A stretch of 64,000 nt of DNA from Desulfovibrio sp. Its GTDB lineage: Bacteria > Desulfobacterota > Desulfovibrionia > Desulfovibrionales > Desulfovibrionaceae. How positions within the stretch are numbered: position 1 is the first letter of the stretch; each line of letters begins with the position of its first letter. The notes below the pieces were generated by a model. That model did not search any database and was not told the DNA's origin. It worked only from the letters and a program-made list of their open reading frames with translations. The translations under genes and the position numbers were made by a program. Shown here piece after piece: positions 45,201-53,865 of this stretch. Location: the NCBI GenBank assembly GCA_017396005.1, contig JAFQNG010000097.1, positions 38,461 through 102,460 on the forward strand. Reading direction: 5' to 3'.

Positions 45201-46558
45201 GACCAGGCCGCGCATTCCTGCGGCGTGTAGCCCCAGGGTTCATACCACGAGGGGAAGAAGCCCATATCGCAGGCGGCGATGACATCTTCATAGGGCATAT
45301 TCAGAAAACCGTCGTGCCCGTTAAGCATGGCAGGCACAAAGATGACCTTGACCCTGTTTTCCGCATGGTTGTTCAGGCCCAGACGACGGCAGGCATTGAT
45401 GATGGGATCCTGCGGGGCATTCCATGCATGATGACTGCAGATAAAGGGCAGGCCGTGGTCACTGCTTCCTTCCCTTCCTTCAATGGCATCGATATTGGGG
45501 CCGGTATGGCCCCCCATGGCCAGGCAGAGAGCCAGGATGGTCGTGTCTGTTCCGGCCAGGCTTTTCTCTGCCTGGGCCAGAGCCTCCAGAAAAATATCGA
45601 TCCCCTTGTTGTGCAGCTCGTATCGTCCGGATATGGCGAAGATGCGCGTATTTTCCGGCAGTTTGCAGCGCAGGAAGCGCTCTGCCGCACCGATAAGCCT
45701 GGCCCGATGCGCCAGAGGCGCTGTGCGATCCTCCGAATAGTCGGGGATGACGCGCATGTCCAGCCCGTTGACCGTAATGACATCAGGCTGACGGCCCAGG
45801 AAGACAGCAGACTCTTCGCCGGTAATGGGGCTTACGGTAGTGAAGGCGTCAGCCTCACGGGCACTGGTACTTTCCATGGACCACTTGGCGGTAATATTCT
45901 GTGCAGCGGCCTCTCTGGCTGGATTGATGCTGCGCAGATTACTGTAGATGTCGCGCCCGCTGCCGGCCAGTGCCCGGCCAAGCATGGTGGCATGTGTGGT
46001 GAAGACCGTGGCAATGCCCGGGGCTTTCTTTTTCAGCATGAGCAGGCCGGCACCGCACATCCATTCGTGAAAGTGTGCTACCGAGCGACCGCCCAGGGGC
46101 TGTACCAGTGTTTCGTGTATGGCCTGTATGACCTCACCACAGGCCGAAGAGAACATGACCGGTTCAATATAGTCCCAGCCACCGGAAAGCGAGTCTACAC
46201 CGAAGTTTTTCCACAGGTCATACAGCAGCTGATTGCTGGCATAGCGCTTTTCAAAATCCACCAGTATGGCCTTGGGCCTGCCGGGTATGTTCCAGCGGCC
46301 CAGGCGACACTTGAGATCTCTGGAGTTCAGGGCCAGACGCAGAGAGTCCCAGATGTGCTCATCCGTCTCTTCAAATTCGGGATGGGTGCCACTCTGTGAC
46401 ATGTTCTGCAGACTTGGCCCCAGCAGAAAGTAGTCTTCGCCGAAGTTTTCCACGGCCTGCAGAGCTTTGCTGCTGACTACGGTATAGATACCTCCAACCT
46501 TGTTGCACACTTCCCAGCTGACTTCAAACAGCGTCACCGGGGCCTTGTTGAACTCCAT
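42281..46558 (-). CDS. Glycogen synthase (GT3-like) fused to alpha-glucan phosphorylase (GT35)
   Basis: 1425 aa. Residues 1 to about 590 resemble the eukaryote-type glycogen synthase: LFEVSWEVCNKVGGIYTVVS, HFHEWMCGAGLLMLKK, VFTTHATMLGRALAGSG and FPSWYEPWGYTPQECAA. After about residue 640 the TIGR02094-type phosphorylase follows: IAYFSTEYGINESVPIYSGG, then GTSGMKLPVNGG and the PLP region. The two activities, chain extension and phosphorolysis, reside in one chain. ATG 46558 has AAGGAG upstream; it ends a four-gene glycogen operon. Confidence 0.9.
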   Translation of the reverse strand: MEFNKAPVTLFEVSWEVCNKVGGIYTVVSSKALQAVENFGEDYFLLGPSLQNMSQSGTHPEFEETDEHIWDSLRLALNSRDLKCRLGRWNIPGRPKAILVDFEKRYASNQLLYDLWKNFGVDSLSGGWDYIEPVMFSSACGEVIQAIHETLVQPLGGRSVAHFHEWMCGAGLLMLKKKAPGIATVFTTHATMLGRALAGSGRDIYSNLRSINPAREAAAQNITAKWSMESTSAREADAFTTVSPITGEESAVFLGRQPDVITVNGLDMRVIPDYSEDRTAPLAHRARLIGAAERFLRCKLPENTRIFAISGRYELHNKGIDIFLEALAQAEKSLAGTDTTILALCLAMGGHTGPNIDAIEGREGSSDHGLPFICSHHAWNAPQDPIINACRRLGLNNHAENRVKVIFVPAMLNGHDGFLNMPYEDVIAACDMGFFPSWYEPWGYTPQECAAWSVPTLTTDLSGFGMWVREFAQKEDQNKTGVLVMPRRGFNDKQSVISLHQNIVDAATCPEDTLAQWRKKARTLTEHTSWSYFFSHYLQAFEKALEIATLRIDGEEEEGTGMSRVLTASSSATPFLRPIMAVAEIPPALERLRDLSRNLWWCWSDKAKALFMGLNPQLWAKCHNPIRMLEEVDGKRLNYLIYNEEYMRTYDSVLAEFDTYMSEPPQAMSEHVTPQHPIAYFSTEYGINESVPIYSGGLGVLSGDHLKSASDLAIPLIGIGLLYKNGYFQQVIDAHGRQIATYPVNRQDHLPIEQVCDHAGEALYVHLELPGRILYAKIWKIQVGRVPLYLLDTDSQRNTEEDRHITDRLYEANREIRLLQEILLGMGGLRMIRALGLTPHVYHMNEGHSAFLVIERLQECMAMGMSYEEATVRVRSNTVFTTHTPVPAGNESFSLDLVERYFRSIAANLGLSWQQFVQLGQMEGGNSHSFEMTVLALRLSSWANGVSRMHGEVSRHMWNKLWKSLPLAETPITHVTNGIHTPSYVGIHMNALLDQYLGPDWIQAKPDDPVWDKVDQIPDELYWSTRMAQKENLLSALRAGIPAFAQKFQLGPEARQRMELPLRPDTLIIGFARRFAPYKRATLLFADPDRLARILNDPKRPVCLVFAGKAHPADEAGINLIQEVLRLSRDERFLGRIFFMENYSLATSRLLSQGCDVWLNTPRRPHEASGTSGMKLPVNGGINLSISDGWWCEGYNRENGWTIGPVLTTELPDDKQNDYDDAEALYKLLEGAVAPLYYDLNPAGLPANWIAMSKRSLKSLTAMYSSNRMLTDYAREAYLPAARRRDQLAENDWALCKNVAAWQAEVPARFGTLKLEEIIISGAKGNTMTCGEPIHVRLHLHLGEMKVEEIQVQLVIGRCYHNGNFRSKPEVLRLEPRPADHGDGGMNYSASYTPSHNGQYRYGIRVIPVCKGQSTILDSGLVLWA

Positions 46559-46580
46559 ACAATCTCCTTGCTCTTGAATA

Positions 46581-47888
46581 CTAGGCCTTTTTTCTGCTTG
46601 TGGCTGACGCTCTGTCTGTACCTGCCTTTGTATCACCGCTCCCGCCTGTCTTGCGGGTACCAGATGTCTGGGCCTTTCTGCCCCTGGGCTGTGAACGATG
46701 GGCCTCTTCTGCGGCATTGAGGCGCATTTCAAGGTCTGCCAGCACGTTCATGAAGGCGATATAGGCGTCATACGGGCTCTGGAAGGGATTGGGCCTGTCA
46801 GGTACAAAGTTGGCAAACCACTTGGTGGATATATAGTGAAAGTGATCAGAAGTCTGCAGACGTTCGAAATCACGATGTAAGGCCGGATCATCCACCTTGC
46901 GTACACGCGACGCCAGGGCATAGAGAGCGTGTATGGCGTCTTTCTGCATGTCGTTGCCCAGCCAGGCCGTAAGGTCAGCACCCTCATCGTCCCAGGACAT
47001 GAACTGCGGCACATCTACCTCACCCACAGGCCTGAGCTTTTTCACCACTTCGGCAGGGGTGGAGAAGCTGAAATCCTTATGGGCCAGAACTGCGGCAGGC
47101 AGGGCTTCCATGAAGTCGAAGATGCCTGACGACGCCGTATTGCGCAGACCAAAGGAATGATAGTCATTGAAAATATTGAGAACTTCAGACTCACCCGCAA
47201 AGCTGTGACACCACGCGGCATATTTTTCAGCCGTAAGAGGCCACTGATCCCAGGACTGCTGGCTGAAGCGCGCCCCGATGTCGGCTGACAGTGAGGAGTT
47301 GCGCAGCAGGAGGCCGATCTTTTCCGCATTGACAGGGCGGTACAGCCAGTTGGGGCTGCGCCAGCCAAGCACATGATCAGCCCCTTCGGCCAGCACAGCC
47401 TTGAAACCCATATCCTGCAGGGCTGCCGCCAGGTCATTGTTGTAGACCAGTTCGGTATTGCGGAAGGTCACAGGTTTGACGCCAAAAAGGCTTTTGATGC
47501 GGCGGCAGTGTGCCTTGACCTGAAGGTCGAATTCTTCCCGAGAATAAAGAAAGGCCAGAGAGTGCGGGGCTGTTTCGGCCAGAAATTCCACACAGCCCGA
47601 ATCGGCCAGAGCCTTGAAGCTGTCCAGTACTTCAGGGGCATACTGTTCGAACTGATCCAGCGCTGTGCCCGAAATGGAAAAAGCCAGCCTGAAGGCCTTG
47701 CCGTAACGGCGGAAGAGCCGCAGCAGCAGTTCGTTCATGGGCAGATAGCAGGTACGGGCCACATGCAGCAGGGCATCGCAGTTGTGGTCGTCATCTTCAT
47801 ACATGGAGTTCTGGCCCATATCAAAGACCGTATAACGGCGCAGACGATAGGGCTCATGGACGGCGTAGCAAAGGCAGAGGGTCGGCAT
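46581..47888 (-). CDS. GH57-family alpha-glucan hydrolase/transferase
   Basis: 435 aa. The family opens MPTLCLCYAVHEPYRLRRY (H11) and has FLAETAPHSLAFLYS with the nucleophile Glu region TFRNTELVYNN, then FMSWDDEGADLTAWLGN near residue 290. Typical of cytoplasmic GH57 alpha-amylases next to glycogen genes. The last 45 residues are a basic, Ser/Thr-rich tail (GRKAQTSGTRKTGG). The ATG overlaps the preceding stop (TGATG). Confidence 0.9.
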   Translation of the reverse strand: MPTLCLCYAVHEPYRLRRYTVFDMGQNSMYEDDDHNCDALLHVARTCYLPMNELLLRLFRRYGKAFRLAFSISGTALDQFEQYAPEVLDSFKALADSGCVEFLAETAPHSLAFLYSREEFDLQVKAHCRRIKSLFGVKPVTFRNTELVYNNDLAAALQDMGFKAVLAEGADHVLGWRSPNWLYRPVNAEKIGLLLRNSSLSADIGARFSQQSWDQWPLTAEKYAAWCHSFAGESEVLNIFNDYHSFGLRNTASSGIFDFMEALPAAVLAHKDFSFSTPAEVVKKLRPVGEVDVPQFMSWDDEGADLTAWLGNDMQKDAIHALYALASRVRKVDDPALHRDFERLQTSDHFHYISTKWFANFVPDRPNPFQSPYDAYIAFMNVLADLEMRLNAAEEAHRSQPRGRKAQTSGTRKTGGSGDTKAGTDRASATSRKKA

Positions 47889-49231
47889 CAGTTGCCTCCA
47901 GTGACGTTGCGGTAAACAAGTATCAGTTCATCCGCCGCATTTTCCCAGCGGATGGATTTCATTTCTTCACGGCAGTTCTTGACCAGTTCCTGCGCCAGGC
48001 GCGGGTAACGCAGTACAGCACAGATCTTGTCGGCCATGTCGCGGGTATCCCAGAAGTCTGCCTTGAGGGCGTGCTCCAGCACCTCTGAAACACCCGACTG
48101 GCGGGAGAGCAGCACTGGCACGTCATAAAGCATGGCTTCCAGGGGCGTGATGCCGAAAGGCTCTGACACAGACGGCATGACGTAGAGATCGCTCAGGGCG
48201 AACATGCGGTCTACCTGCTCGCCGCGCAGAAAACCGGCAAAGTGGAAACGGTTGCCTATACGCAGCTGACCGGCGCGCCGGATGAGCTGCGGCAGCATGT
48301 CGCCGCTGCCGGCCATGAAAAAGCGTACGTTGGGTATCTTTTCCAGCACCAGGCGGGCGGCCTCCATGAAATATTCCGGACCTTTCTGAAAGGTCACGCG
48401 CCCGAGAAAGAGCACCCGTTTCTCATGGCGGATGCGCGGCGGGATCTCATAACGGCGTTCCACTTCATGCCGGGCCACGGCATTATAGACCACCACCACC
48501 TTTTCCGGCGGCACCCCGTAACGCTCTATGACCATTTTGCGCGTGAGGCGGCTGACAGCCACGACCTTGTCGGCTGCCAGCAGGCCTGCCCGTTCGATGC
48601 CGGCCACAATGGTATTGATGTTCTCGCCGCTGCGGTCGTACTCAGTAGCGTGGATGTGCACCACCAGAGGTTTTCCGGTGAGGGCTTTGGCCAGCATGCC
48701 TGCCGGATAGGTCATCCAGTCATGGGCATGGATGACATCGAAGTTTTCTTCTGCAGCTATGGCCCCGGCCAGCTGGCTGTAACGGCTGACTTCGGTCATG
48801 AGGTCAGGCCCGTATCCGCCCTTGAGGCTGTAAGTGAAGGGTACGCCCGACCAGTGGCGGAACTCCTCATGCCCGGCGCTGTGGGCGTGCTGCACCCAGC
48901 GCATGGACTCTTCATAGCTCTCGGCTGTCATATAGGGAAAGACCAGGCTGTCCACCGAGCGGTAGCGGATGTTTTCCTGCCAGATATCCTGCCCGGCATG
49001 GCTCATACGCTGGCTCATGGTCTGACTGATATATGTGCCTGAGGCAGGGCGTATGCGCAGAAAGTCATTGGGCAAGTGCCCTTTTGGGCTATCACCTTCT
49101 CCTACGCGCGGCAGCACAAAAATGATCTCCGCGCCTTTTTTGGCCAGGGCCCGGGTCATGCCATAGCAGGCCGTACCCAGGCCGCCGCTGATATGCGGCG
49201 GAAACTCCCAGCCGAACATGAGCACTCGCAT
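47888..49231 (-). CDS. GT4 glycosyltransferase, glycogen-synthase-like
   Basis: 447 aa. Opens MRVLMFGWEFPPHISGGLGTA, the KxGGL-like donor motif of the GlgA/GT4 group; HAHDWMTYPAG, FLGRVTFQKGPEYFMEAA and SVSEPFGITPLEAMLYDVPV (EX7E) follow. In glycogen clusters such proteins may be alpha-maltose-1-phosphate synthase or a second glucan synthase; this one cannot be placed further. Overlaps the GH57 gene by 1 nt. Confidence 0.87.
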   Translation of the reverse strand: MRVLMFGWEFPPHISGGLGTACYGMTRALAKKGAEIIFVLPRVGEGDSPKGHLPNDFLRIRPASGTYISQTMSQRMSHAGQDIWQENIRYRSVDSLVFPYMTAESYEESMRWVQHAHSAGHEEFRHWSGVPFTYSLKGGYGPDLMTEVSRYSQLAGAIAAEENFDVIHAHDWMTYPAGMLAKALTGKPLVVHIHATEYDRSGENINTIVAGIERAGLLAADKVVAVSRLTRKMVIERYGVPPEKVVVVYNAVARHEVERRYEIPPRIRHEKRVLFLGRVTFQKGPEYFMEAARLVLEKIPNVRFFMAGSGDMLPQLIRRAGQLRIGNRFHFAGFLRGEQVDRMFALSDLYVMPSVSEPFGITPLEAMLYDVPVLLSRQSGVSEVLEHALKADFWDTRDMADKICAVLRYPRLAQELVKNCREEMKSIRWENAADELILVYRNVTGGN

Positions 49232-49278
49232 GTCTGTATCCTCATCATGCCGCTGAAGACAGTCGGCATGGTTAAGCT

Positions 49279-51345
49279 TTAGTCAAGTGTCAGGGTTACA
49301 CGGCAGATGCCTGCCGTATCTCCCGTGGGGTTATGCAGCAGACGGGCTGTCTTTTCCTCCCATGTCGCGTAAACGGCAGGGGCGGCCTTCCTGAGGCGGA
49401 TGAGCATGCGCAGCACCTCTGCCACGCTCCAGGCCTGGGCAATGCAGCCGTGTGCCCGGTAGGGCGGTGAAGCGTCGAAAACCTCTGAGATGGTGCCCAG
49501 GCCTGAACGGGCCAGATGCTCGGTGAAAAGCGGGGTCACTCTGTTCAGCAGGGACTGTACCGCCCCGTCCACATCCCAGGCCACGCGCAGCAGCGCGTCA
49601 GTGTAATGCCCCAGGGGCCACGGCCAGACCGTGCCCTGATGGTAGGCCGCGTCGCGCTGGTCCGGTCCGCCTTCATAGCGCCCCCTGTACTGCGGATTGT
49701 CAGGTGAAAGGGTGCGCAGGCCGTAGGGAGTGAGCAGTTTGTTGCGCACGCATTCCACCACCTGTGGCTGATGCTGCTCTTCCAGTACCGGATAGGGCAG
49801 AGAGACAGCCAGAATCTGATTGGGGCGTATGCTCTGGTCCAGCATGCCATCACGCCAGACATCGCCCAGGTAGCCGCCGTCACGCGCCACCCAGAAATGC
49901 TCGAAAAAGGCCGACCGCAGGCCGCGCAGGGCCCTGGTACCCTCCCATTCCGGCTCGCGGAACTGACCTGCCAGGTGATCCACAAAAGCCAGAGTATTGT
50001 ACCAGAGGGCATTGATTTCTACCGGGCAGCCGTGGCGCGGTGTGACCGGCACACCTCTGGCCTGGGCGTCCATCCATGTCAGTTGTGTCTGGGCGTTGCC
50101 TGCGTGCAGCAGGCCATGGTCATCTACAAAGATATCCATGCCCGGCCCCTGCCGATAGCCAGTGACAATGGCCTTCAGCGCTGGCCAGGCGTGTTCATGC
50201 ACCCAGGCCAGGCCTTCGGGGTGGGCCTGCAGATAGCATTGCACCGCAAAGGCATACCAGAGGGAGGCGTCTGCTGAGTTCCAGGCATGGTTGCCGTCTT
50301 CGGCAAAGCAGTTGGGCGTCAGGCCGTTTTTCTGGCTGGCTGCCACCTGCTCAAGCACACGCAGACCCAGCTCTGTCTGTCCGGTGCAGAAGGTCAGGCC
50401 CGGCAGGGCAATAAGGGTATCGCGGCCCCAGGCATCAAACCAGTGATAACCGGCCAGTATGGATTCGCGGCCGGAAGGGCCAGTGATGCAGAACTGCCCG
50501 GCAGCATCGGCCAGGTGCCCTGCCAGGCCCCTGTGCGTGTGCTTTCTGACAGGCCTGTTGCGGGTCTGCTCCTGCCAGAGTTCTTCAAGGTCGTCCTGAC
50601 AGGGGGCTGTGCCCGCACACAGGCAGACGCTGCCGCCCTGAGGCAGGGCGGGCAGAGGTATTTCCATGATGCCGGGCTGGAAAAGATCTTCACTGTCAGC
50701 AAAGCCACGGGCACGCTCTTCAAGATATTCTATATTGTAGTACCAGTCAGGCGACGGCAGAAAATCGCACTGGCTGCCGGCCTGTATGAAGAGCGGTGGC
50801 ATGCCTTCATAGGGGGCAATGCCAAAGCCCCGTTCTGCCGGGCTGGTGCGTACACGCAGGGCGGAATTGACACGGCTCAGCTCGTGAAAGCCACGGTAGG
50901 CCAGCAGGGGCTTGATACGCAGGGTCAAAGGGGGCACCCTGGACGGGCCTTCCACTGTCCAGCGTATGAGGAGGCGGGTCTGCCCGGGCAGCATGAACAT
51001 CTCGCGACGTATGCGCACATCACCTACCCGGTAGGTGAAACAGGGCCATTCTTCCTGCTGAAAGCTTTCCTGATATTCATAGCCGCAGGGATGGAGCATG
51101 CTGGGGTGCTGACGGGTGGAGAGAAAGAACTCCTTGCTACCGCCCACCACTGATTCTTCAAGGGTCGAAAGCAGGACCTGTCTGCCGTGCATGGTGTTGG
51201 CCACCAGCAGACCGTGATATTTACGGGTATTGCAGCCCAGAATGCTGCTGGAGGCATAATCGCCCAGGCCATTGGTCAACAGCCATTCCTTGCGCAGGGC
51301 TCTGCGGGTGTTCTGGCAGGCGGCCTTATCAAAAGTGAACCGCAT
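49279..51345 (-). CDS. Glycogen debranching enzyme (amylo-alpha-1,6-glucosidase, archaeal type)
   Basis: 688 aa. N-terminal domain begins EWLLTNGLGDYASSSILGC and NTRKYHGLLVA; the GH133-like catalytic part has YHWFDAWGRDTLIALPGLT and PNCFAEDG, NSADASLWY, then KGPGM-like YRQGPGMDIFVDDHGLL. ATG 51345 follows AAGGAG; the 99 in-frame codons upstream cover the promoter and terminator hairpin and are not coding. First gene of the glycogen operon. Confidence 0.92.
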   Translation of the reverse strand: MRFTFDKAACQNTRRALRKEWLLTNGLGDYASSSILGCNTRKYHGLLVANTMHGRQVLLSTLEESVVGGSKEFFLSTRQHPSMLHPCGYEYQESFQQEEWPCFTYRVGDVRIRREMFMLPGQTRLLIRWTVEGPSRVPPLTLRIKPLLAYRGFHELSRVNSALRVRTSPAERGFGIAPYEGMPPLFIQAGSQCDFLPSPDWYYNIEYLEERARGFADSEDLFQPGIMEIPLPALPQGGSVCLCAGTAPCQDDLEELWQEQTRNRPVRKHTHRGLAGHLADAAGQFCITGPSGRESILAGYHWFDAWGRDTLIALPGLTFCTGQTELGLRVLEQVAASQKNGLTPNCFAEDGNHAWNSADASLWYAFAVQCYLQAHPEGLAWVHEHAWPALKAIVTGYRQGPGMDIFVDDHGLLHAGNAQTQLTWMDAQARGVPVTPRHGCPVEINALWYNTLAFVDHLAGQFREPEWEGTRALRGLRSAFFEHFWVARDGGYLGDVWRDGMLDQSIRPNQILAVSLPYPVLEEQHQPQVVECVRNKLLTPYGLRTLSPDNPQYRGRYEGGPDQRDAAYHQGTVWPWPLGHYTDALLRVAWDVDGAVQSLLNRVTPLFTEHLARSGLGTISEVFDASPPYRAHGCIAQAWSVAEVLRMLIRLRKAAPAVYATWEEKTARLLHNPTGDTAGICRVTLTLD

Positions 51346-51540
51346 GGAGTCTCCTTGGGTATACCCCCGGAAGGGCATAAAACCTGATGGGTAGTGAGAC
51401 CGGCAGCGCCGCGGCAGAGCGGGGTGAGGAGGTAGAGAGAGCCGCGTCTTCCGAAACAGTGGAACGGTACTGGGTCCGGCCTGCAAAGCAAGAATTGTCA
51501 GCAGTTTTTTGTCACTGCTGATACACAACCAGTCTAAAAT

Positions 51541-51573
51541 AAAAAAAGCACCCTGTCGAGAGGCCCGACAGGG
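51541..51573 (-). terminator. Hairpin plus U-run at the 5' end of the glycogen operon leader
   Basis: On the minus strand: CCCTGTCG (51573-51566), 7-nt loop, CGACAGGG (51558-51551), GCA, then seven Ts. A second hairpin CAGCAGT/ACTGCTG (51520-51499) lies further along the leader. With the promoter directly upstream this could attenuate the operon or end a very short RNA. The gene-free stretch 51346-51763 otherwise shows only the livJ upstream region without a clear promoter. Confidence 0.65.
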
Positions 51574-51580
51574 AGCGAGA

Positions 51581-51609
51581 TTTATGGATGTGACAGAAAT
51601 TTTTGTCAA
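51581..51609 (-). promoter_or_regulatory. Promoter of the glycogen operon
   Basis: On the minus strand: TTGACA (51609-51604), exactly 17 bp, CATAAA (51586-51581). The start point would be near 51574, which places the terminator-like hairpin at the very 5' end of the transcript, about 230 nt before the debranching-enzyme start. Confidence 0.6.
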
Positions 51610-51763
51610 GCAAAAAGTCGCCGATGCCTCGCCCCGGGGCAAGCGCTGCAGATTGCGGCAGGCCCTGTCTGCCGCGTCGGTGTAAAGGGGCTTTTGCTTT
51701 CTTGATTTTTGGGGTAAGATATCTGCTCGCTGAATCGTTTCTTATTTGATATCAGGGGGTTAT

Positions 51764-52879
51764 ATGAAAAAGATCCTGTCATGCCTTGCAGTACTGGCGC
51801 TCCTGCTGCCTGCTGTCGCCTGGGCGGGGGACTTCAAAATCGGTCTGATGTGCCCGCTGACCGGCACGTGGGCTTCTGAAGGGCAGGACATGAAGAATAT
51901 CGTGTCTCTGCTGGTCGATGAGGCCAATGCCCGGGGCGGCATCAACGGAAAGAAAGTGACGCTGGTGGTGGAAGACGATGCGGGTGACCCCCGTACAGCT
52001 GCTCTGGCCGCTCAGAAGCTGGCATCCTCAGAAGTGCTGGCCGTTATCGGCACCTATGGCTCGGCTGTGACCGAGGCCAGCCAGAACATTCTTGATGAAT
52101 CCGGCCTGGTGCAGATCGGTACCGGTTCTACCAGTGTACGCCTGACCGAAAAGGGCCTGCCCCTCTTCTTCCGTACCTGCCCGCGCGACGACGCGCAGGG
52201 CAAGGCCGCTGCCGCCGCTATCGTCAAGGGTGGTTACAAGGCTGTGGCCCTGCTGCATGACAATTCTTCCTACGCCAAGGGTCTGGCCGAAGAAAGCCGC
52301 GCCATTCTGGAAGCCGCAGGCGTGAAGGTGATTTTCTTTGATGCGCTGACCCCCGGAGAGCGCGATTATACCGCCATTCTGACCAAGCTCAAGGCCGCCG
52401 GGCCGGATCTTGTCTTCTTTACCGGCTATTACCCAGAGACAGGCATGCTGCTGCGCCAGAAAAAGGAAATGGGCTGGAATGTGCCCATGATGGGCGGTGA
52501 CGCGGCCAACCATCAGGACCTGGTCAAGATCGCCGGGGCTGAGGCCGCTGCCGGTTACTTCTTTATCAGCCCGCCACTGCCGCAGGATATGGACAGCCCT
52601 GAGGCCGCTTCTTTTCTGAAAGCCTTCAAGGCAAGGTATGATACCGTGCCCGTATCGGTATGGGCCGTACTGGCCGGGGACGCCTTCAAGGCCATTGAGG
52701 CTGCGCTGGCTGCCGGCAAGGCAGAGCCTGAAGCCATGGCAGCCTGGCTCAAGCAGCTCAAGGGTATGCCCGGTCTGTCTGGCAGCCTCGGTTTTGACGC
52801 CAAGGGTGACCGCGTGGGCGAGTTTTACCGTACCTATAAGGTAGACGCCAGCGGCGCTTTTGTTTTGCAGCCCAAATAG
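51764..52879 (+). CDS. livJ: Branched-chain amino acid ABC transporter, periplasmic binding protein
   Basis: 371 aa. Signal peptide MKKILSCLAVLALLLPAVAWAG cleaved after AWA (the final Ala before GDF). The type I periplasmic-binding fold has IGLMCPLTGTWASEGQDM, VEDDAGDPRTAALAAQKL and YGSAVTEASQNIL. ATG 51764 follows AGGGGG; an ATG six codons earlier lacks it. First gene of the livJHMGF operon; a terminator hairpin follows before livH. Confidence 0.92.
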   Translation: MKKILSCLAVLALLLPAVAWAGDFKIGLMCPLTGTWASEGQDMKNIVSLLVDEANARGGINGKKVTLVVEDDAGDPRTAALAAQKLASSEVLAVIGTYGSAVTEASQNILDESGLVQIGTGSTSVRLTEKGLPLFFRTCPRDDAQGKAAAAAIVKGGYKAVALLHDNSSYAKGLAEESRAILEAAGVKVIFFDALTPGERDYTAILTKLKAAGPDLVFFTGYYPETGMLLRQKKEMGWNVPMMGGDAANHQDLVKIAGAEAAAGYFFISPPLPQDMDSPEAASFLKAFKARYDTVPVSVWAVLAGDAFKAIEAALAAGKAEPEAMAAWLKQLKGMPGLSGSLGFDAKGDRVGEFYRTYKVDASGAFVLQPK

Positions 52880-52896
52880 GCAGGAATGCCTGCTTT

Positions 52897-52937
52897 GCCC
52901 GCCGGCTGCACCGTGTGGCCGGCGGGCTGGGCTTTTT
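52897..52937 (+). terminator. Attenuator-like terminator between livJ and livH
   Basis: Perfect 10-bp stem GCCCGCCGGC (52897-52906) with GCCGGCGGGC (52918-52927), then TGGGC and five Ts. Partial termination here would leave more binding-protein than permease mRNA, as in many ABC operons. Confidence 0.8.
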
Positions 52938-52959
52938 GTCTGAATCCTGACGCGCAGCA

Positions 52960-53865
52960 ATGGAACAATTCCTCCAACAAGTTCTCAACGGTCTTGCCGT
53001 GGGCGGCATCTATGCACTGGTAGCTCTGGGTTATACCATGGTTTATGGTGTGCTCAAGCTCATCAACTTTGCTCATGGCGATCTGTTCACCATCGGTGCC
53101 TATCTGGGCCTGACCCTGCTGGTCAGCTGCAATCTTTCGGGCCTTCTGCCCGTGCCTCTGGCAGTGCTGGCGGTCTTCATCATGGTGGCCCTGCTGGTAG
53201 CGCTGATCGGTTTTCTGCTTGAGCGCGCGGCCTACCGCCCTCTGCGCCATGCCGGGCGACTGTCTGCCGTGGTTTCGGCGCTGGGTGCGTCCATCTTTTT
53301 TCAGAATGCGGTCATGCTGCTCTACGGCGCACGGGTCTATGTGTATCCTGATTTTTTGCGGCCTGACTTTACCGTGCATCTCTTCGGCATGAACGTGCCC
53401 GGGGTGCGCCTTCTGGTCATTGCGGCCAGCATAATGCTCATGCTGGGTCTGTGGGCCTTCATACAGCGTACGCGCATTGGCGCGGCCATCAGGGCCGTGG
53501 CCATCGACCCCGGTGCGGCGCAGCTCATGGGTATCAATGTCGACAGGATCATCTCTCTGGTCTTTCTTATAGGTCCCGGGCTTGGTGGTGCTGCAGGGCT
53601 GATGGTGGGTATCTACTACGGCCAGATAGATTTTACCATGGGCTGGTCCTATGGTCTCAAGGCTTTCACGGCTGCCATTCTCGGCGGTATAGGCAATATA
53701 CCCGGGGCCATGCTGGGCGGTCTGCTGCTGGGCGTTATTGAAGCCCTGGCTGCCGGTTACATAGCCATTGCCTGGAAGGACGCCATTGCCTTTCTGGTGC
53801 TTATCCTCATTCTGATCATCCGACCCACGGGCATCCTGGGCGAACGCACGGCGGACAAGCTATGA
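52960..53865 (+). CDS. livH: Branched-chain amino acid ABC transporter permease LivH
   Basis: 301 aa, about eight membrane helices. Typical LivH start FLQQVLNGLAVGGIYALVAL, then GYTMVYGVLKLINFAHGD and the coupling region AIRAVAIDPGAAQLMGINVD. Overlaps livM by 4 nt. Confidence 0.95.
   Translation: MEQFLQQVLNGLAVGGIYALVALGYTMVYGVLKLINFAHGDLFTIGAYLGLTLLVSCNLSGLLPVPLAVLAVFIMVALLVALIGFLLERAAYRPLRHAGRLSAVVSALGASIFFQNAVMLLYGARVYVYPDFLRPDFTVHLFGMNVPGVRLLVIAASIMLMLGLWAFIQRTRIGAAIRAVAIDPGAAQLMGINVDRIISLVFLIGPGLGGAAGLMVGIYYGQIDFTMGWSYGLKAFTAAILGGIGNIPGAMLGGLLLGVIEALAAGYIAIAWKDAIAFLVLILILIIRPTGILGERTADKL

Noticed and set aside
44531-46399. 622-codon open frame antisense to the glycogen synthase half
   Set aside because: Shadow of the conserved GT3 coding strand, no family features.
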